DNA from: Dehalococcoidia bacterium
Lineage (GTDB): Bacteria; Chloroflexota; Dehalococcoidia; Lucifugimonadales; Lucifugimonadaceae
NCBI GenBank assembly: GCA_029936155.1
Contig: JAPYUK010000001.1
Span: forward strand, 1-64,000
Length of the DNA: 64,000 nt
Reading direction: 5' to 3'
Shown: piece by piece, positions 60,393 through 64,000 of the stretch
Layout of the letters: every line of letters starts with the position of its first letter
Position numbering within the stretch: position 1 is the stretch's first letter
Notes under the pieces: generated by a model
What the model was told of the DNA's origin: nothing
Database searches by the model: none
Seen by the model: the letters and a program-made list of their open reading frames with translations, nothing else
Made by a program: the position numbers and the translations under genes

Positions 60393-60992
60393 ATGGCCGA
60401 TCCGTTAAAAACCGTAATAACCCTGCAATCCGGCGTGGAAGTGCCGTTTTACATTTGGGACACACTGAGCCATTGGTCGCCGATGTTGATTGTTGCGCCA
60501 GGTACATCACCTGAGGATTGGCACGAATTTGCTGCTTATCTCGCACCGCCGAGTTCTCCAGTTCTTCCAGAAGTATCATCGGCGCTTGAGATATTAATGT
60601 TCATCTGGGACATGGGAACACCCGTGAATCTGGTTGCACAGGGGCAGCAAGCTTCTGGCTGGGTGAGCGAGCTTGTCGCCATGGCTCCGGCTGCGGCGGC
60701 ATCGATAACAATCTGCAACGGCGAGCTAACCGTCGACCAGATAAGCGGAATGCACGAAATTTCCACGTTGATTCTGAGAGGTCGGCAAAGCAGCTCGCTC
60801 TCTCACGAGTCCGTTGTGAAGATGCACGATTTGCTCCGACATTCGACTTTGACCGAGCCTGAAGAATGTGCCGATTTCCCGGCGAAAGACAATCCAAATG
60901 CTGCGGCATCGGCGCTCAACTGGTTCCTGGCAGGATCAGGAAGCAATGACGACGAGTTCTCGGCTGCGGAGCCGATAGACCCGAAAAGCTAG
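60393..60992 (+). CDS. Hypothetical protein, degenerate alpha/beta-hydrolase-like
   Basis: PFYIWDTLSHWSPMLIVAPGTSPEDW...VNLVAQGQQASGWVSELVAMAPAAAASIT; start uncertain. Confidence 0.5.
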   Translation: MADPLKTVITLQSGVEVPFYIWDTLSHWSPMLIVAPGTSPEDWHEFAAYLAPPSSPVLPEVSSALEILMFIWDMGTPVNLVAQGQQASGWVSELVAMAPAAAASITICNGELTVDQISGMHEISTLILRGRQSSSLSHESVVKMHDLLRHSTLTEPEECADFPAKDNPNAAASALNWFLAGSGSNDDEFSAAEPIDPKS

Positions 60993-60996
60993 TCAC

Positions 60997-61440
60997 CTAC
61001 TTTGATGGCAGCAGCGGTAGTCCATCCACCCCTATGTGGTGACGTTCGAGCGTTCCTGCGTCCTTGACCGTTACGTAGATATCGCCGCTACCTTCGGGAC
61101 CGAATGCGACGTTCGTTGGCTGCTTTCCGCCGACCGGGATTCGCTCCACAACCGATCCGACGGTATCGACCACCATTACATCGCTCTGCCCTACTACGGC
61201 GCAGTACAGATAGCCGTTCTGACCAACCGCCAATCCATCACCACCAATGAAGCCGGCCGGCTGTGATCGATCGATAAGATCGGCAAAGTTTTCGCTCGGA
61301 CCAAGGGTTCCATCACTTTTCCATTCGTATCGGTAGACCAGTCCGGGAGCGGCCGCGGTTACATACAGCGCCTCGTCGATTCCAAACGCTAGGCCGTTTG
61401 CGAACTGTAGCCCGAGCATCATCGTTGTTGTACCTTTATA
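60997..61440 (-). pseudogene. N-terminally truncated SMP-30/gluconolactonase-like protein
   Basis: LQFANGLAFGIDEALYVTAAAPGLVYRYEWKSDG...GGDGLAVGQNGYLYCAVVGQ...GKQPTNVAFGPEGSGDIYVT; only the C-terminal half. Confidence 0.6.
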
Positions 61441-61611
61441 AAGTTGGAATTTGAACAGCCGGGCGTCTGCCCACACGATTTGTTCGAATAACCCACATCT
61501 AGCACAGTGAGTGTGACGGCAGTCGCGTAGCGTATTACGAGGCTGGGTCGGCATGCCGATCCGCTGTTTTTCAGCGCAAAACCTACCGTCGGACTCCAAG
61601 GTGACGAAAAA

Positions 61612-62253
61612 GTGAAAGTTCTATTTCTACTGGATGTACGTCCTACCGCACGAGCCGGTGACGTAAAGGAAGTCAAACATGGCTTCGCACGAAATTACCT
61701 AATCCCTCAGGGGTTCGCAGTTCAGGCAACAGAGCATGAACTACGCCGAGCCTCAAAGCTTCGTGCACAGGCCGAAGATCGTCGACTCGTTGAAGCCAAA
61801 GAGTGGCAAGATGTCGCCGACGCTTTCAAGGATCAGAAGGTACGGATCGAAGTACGAACAGGTCCGACCGGCCGTCTGTACGGTTCAGTTACGAATACCA
61901 TGATTGCCGCCAAGGTCAGCGAGATGACCGAGCGCGAGATCGACCGTAAGGGAATTCAGATTGCTGCGCCGATTCGAGCGGTTGGCGACTACAAAATTCC
62001 GGCGCGATTCGTCGAAGGTGTAACGGCAAACCTCGTGATTGAGGTTGTTGCGGACGATGCTTCTATCGAGCTGAACAAGCAGATGGAAGAAGCTCAAACA
62101 CTGATGACTGAAGAGGACACCAACGTTCTCGATCCATCATTCGAAGACGTTCTGGCTGCTGCTGAAGCACAGATCAACGAAGAAGTGGCTGAAGGCTCTG
62201 AAGCTGATTCGGATGATTCTTCAGACGACTCGGAAGAGAAGACTGAAGAGTAG
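61612..62253 (+). CDS. rplI: 50S ribosomal protein L9 with acidic C-terminal tail
   Basis: KVLFLLDVRPTARAGDVKEVKHGFARNYLIPQGFAVQAT. Confidence 0.93.
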   Translation: MKVLFLLDVRPTARAGDVKEVKHGFARNYLIPQGFAVQATEHELRRASKLRAQAEDRRLVEAKEWQDVADAFKDQKVRIEVRTGPTGRLYGSVTNTMIAAKVSEMTEREIDRKGIQIAAPIRAVGDYKIPARFVEGVTANLVIEVVADDASIELNKQMEEAQTLMTEEDTNVLDPSFEDVLAAAEAQINEEVAEGSEADSDDSSDDSEEKTEE

Positions 62254-62276
62254 GTCTCGCACCTCCAATTGATTTC

Positions 62277-62312
62277 TAAATCGCCCGGGGCGTTGAGCCC
62301 CAGTCGATTTTT
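62277..62312 (+). terminator. Intrinsic terminator after rplI
   Basis: AAATCGCCCGGGGCGTTGAGCCCCAGTCGATTTTTTT. Confidence 0.8.
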
Positions 62313-62457
62313 TTAAACCTGCGATATTGGCTCCAAGTTGCTGACTTGATCTGAACTGTGGAGAACGTGTGGACGGTTGGGGATAACTTAGTCTTGAACT
62401 GTCTGACTATCGCGCTTCAATTTAGCGCTACAGTCCTTGTATATTCCAACCACACCA

Positions 62458-63879
62458 ATGCAAGCTGACCGACTCCCACCACACGACTTAAGCGCCGAAG
62501 AATCTGTTCTCGGATCAATCCTCATTGATGGCTTGACGATCACCCAGATCGCAGGCTTTCTTTCGGCCGATGACTTCTACCGCGAGATCAACCGCCAGTG
62601 TTTCGAGGTCTTGTACGACCTCTTCCAGCGCGATGAAGCAATAAACCAGGTCACCGTAACCCACGAACTCGAAAACCGTGGAATTCTCGAAGACATGGGC
62701 GGGGCAGCTTATCTCTCTCACCTCGTCGAGGTGACACCAACCTCGGTTCACATCAAGCACTACGGCAATCTCGTGCGGCGCACCGCCACGATGCGCAGGC
62801 TCATCGCCGCGGCGGGTGAAATCTCCGATATCGGGTACAACGACGATCCCGACGTGGACGACGCACTCTCAAAGGCGGAAGACGCTCTATTCAGCATCCG
62901 TCAAGGTTCGCAGAATCGCGACTTTGTACCACTCGCTGATTCACTTACCCCGTATTTAGAAGGCGCATCACCACTTGACCAGGTTGACGGCGAAAAAGAC
63001 AATCTACCGATCGTCACCGGGTATCGGCGGCTCGACGAGTTGCTTGTCGGGGGTCTCCAGCGTTCCGACATGGTAGTGCTTGCAGCGCGGCCGTCTGTTG
63101 GTAAATCAATGATGGGTTTGAACCTCACGCTGAGTGCGGCAAAAGCCGGATTCAAGGTCGGTATTTTTTCACTCGAAATGGGTCGTGACCAGATCGCCCA
63201 CCGCCTGCTCGCAGCACAGTCGAGAGTGAATATGCAGCAAATCCGAAACCGGATTCAGTCACCTAGCGAAGAAGATCAGGTCATCAACTCGATTGGTCTG
63301 CTGTCTGACCTTACGATCTATGTTGACGACACTCCGTTCCAGACCGTCGCTGAGATGCGCGGCAAAGCTCGCAGGCTCCAGATGACTCATGGTCTCGACT
63401 TTCTGGTTGTCGACTATATGCAGTTGATCAACGGTGGATCGAGCGGTGGCCGTGAGGGCAATCGTGCGCAAGAGGTTTCCGAGATTTCTCGACAAATGAA
63501 GGGAATGGCTAGAGATCTGCACATTCCGGTGCTCGCAATATCGCAGCTCAGCCGTGCAATTGAGCACAGGACTTCGCATCGTCCGATGCTTTCTGACCTT
63601 CGTGAGTCGGGTTCGATTGAGCAGGACGCCGACGTCGTAATGTTCATACACAGAGAAGACAAGTTCACGACTGAAGAAGAGTGGAATAAGTCGAACCCTA
63701 CGCAACCGTTCCCGCGCGATCGGGCCTCGCTGATCATCGCAAAACACAGGAACGGCCCGACCGATGAAGTTGAGATGCGAGTTCGAGACTCGATCGGAAT
63801 ATTCGAAGAACTGGCATTCTCAACCCAACGGCAATCTAAGCCGTCGCCGTCATTCTCATCAGGTGGAGCAGGGCGGTGA
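62458..63879 (+). CDS. dnaB: Replicative DNA helicase
   Basis: RLPPHDLSAEESVLGSILID, LAARPSVGKSMMGLNLTL, FLVVDYMQLI; ATG at 62458. Confidence 0.95.
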   Translation: MQADRLPPHDLSAEESVLGSILIDGLTITQIAGFLSADDFYREINRQCFEVLYDLFQRDEAINQVTVTHELENRGILEDMGGAAYLSHLVEVTPTSVHIKHYGNLVRRTATMRRLIAAAGEISDIGYNDDPDVDDALSKAEDALFSIRQGSQNRDFVPLADSLTPYLEGASPLDQVDGEKDNLPIVTGYRRLDELLVGGLQRSDMVVLAARPSVGKSMMGLNLTLSAAKAGFKVGIFSLEMGRDQIAHRLLAAQSRVNMQQIRNRIQSPSEEDQVINSIGLLSDLTIYVDDTPFQTVAEMRGKARRLQMTHGLDFLVVDYMQLINGGSSGGREGNRAQEVSEISRQMKGMARDLHIPVLAISQLSRAIEHRTSHRPMLSDLRESGSIEQDADVVMFIHREDKFTTEEEWNKSNPTQPFPRDRASLIIAKHRNGPTDEVEMRVRDSIGIFEELAFSTQRQSKPSPSFSSGGAGR

Positions 63880-64000
63880 CAGACGGATTCCCACGCGGGG
63901 TTCAGTTCACACCAGTTCCAAATCCACTCCTAGCCTCGCTACTCGAAGATATCGATGACCTTGACGAACTCAAGTTGGTGCTGCGGACGATCCACGCCCT
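63876..64000 (+). CDS. 5' part of a DnaD-like replication protein (runs off the window)
   Basis: GTG overlapping dnaB stop: MTDGFPRGVQFTPVPNPLLASLLEDIDDLDELKLVLRTIHA. Confidence 0.6.
   Translation, partial: MTDGFPRGVQFTPVPNPLLASLLEDIDDLDELKLVLRTIHA

Overview
The window is a dense bacterial chromosomal segment. Gene content and protein style suggest Chloroflexota/Dehalococcoidia-like (SAR202-type), but this is inference only. It has about 55 supportable protein genes, one tRNA-Ser(GCU), several intrinsic terminators, no rRNA, no CRISPR and no recognisable transposase. Core genes dominate 1-35 kb and 54-64 kb: coaE, selA, rarA, lspA, rluD, gltX, rpsU, purQL, dtd, nadC/nadA/miaB/nadX, a moaD-moaE fusion, rpsP-khpA-rimM, yebC, uvrB, mrp, rplI and dnaB. 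From about 37.5 to 57.2 kb the segment is more accessory, with frameshifted or truncated genes and small dispersed intergenic repeats. The best find is a probable selenoprotein missed by the ORF track. The thioredoxin-like/NHL-repeat gene annotated at 38504..39865(-) continues upstream in frame through a TGA (39875..39877) to a TTG at 40012. This gives ...[25 protein letters not shown]..., with the UGA on the first Cys of the redox CxxC (UINC). A perfect 7-bp stem/4-nt loop (CTTCCGC-AGTT-GCGGAAG) follows, its loop starting 26 nt after the UGA, where a bacterial SECIS should be. An intact selA lies in the same window (9601..10983). Other notable items are a divergent FtsZ/tubulin-like GTPase, a membrane-anchored winged-helix regulator, a perfect 25-bp coding palindrome, an orphan MoxR/NorD-type pair, and a set of decaying genes.
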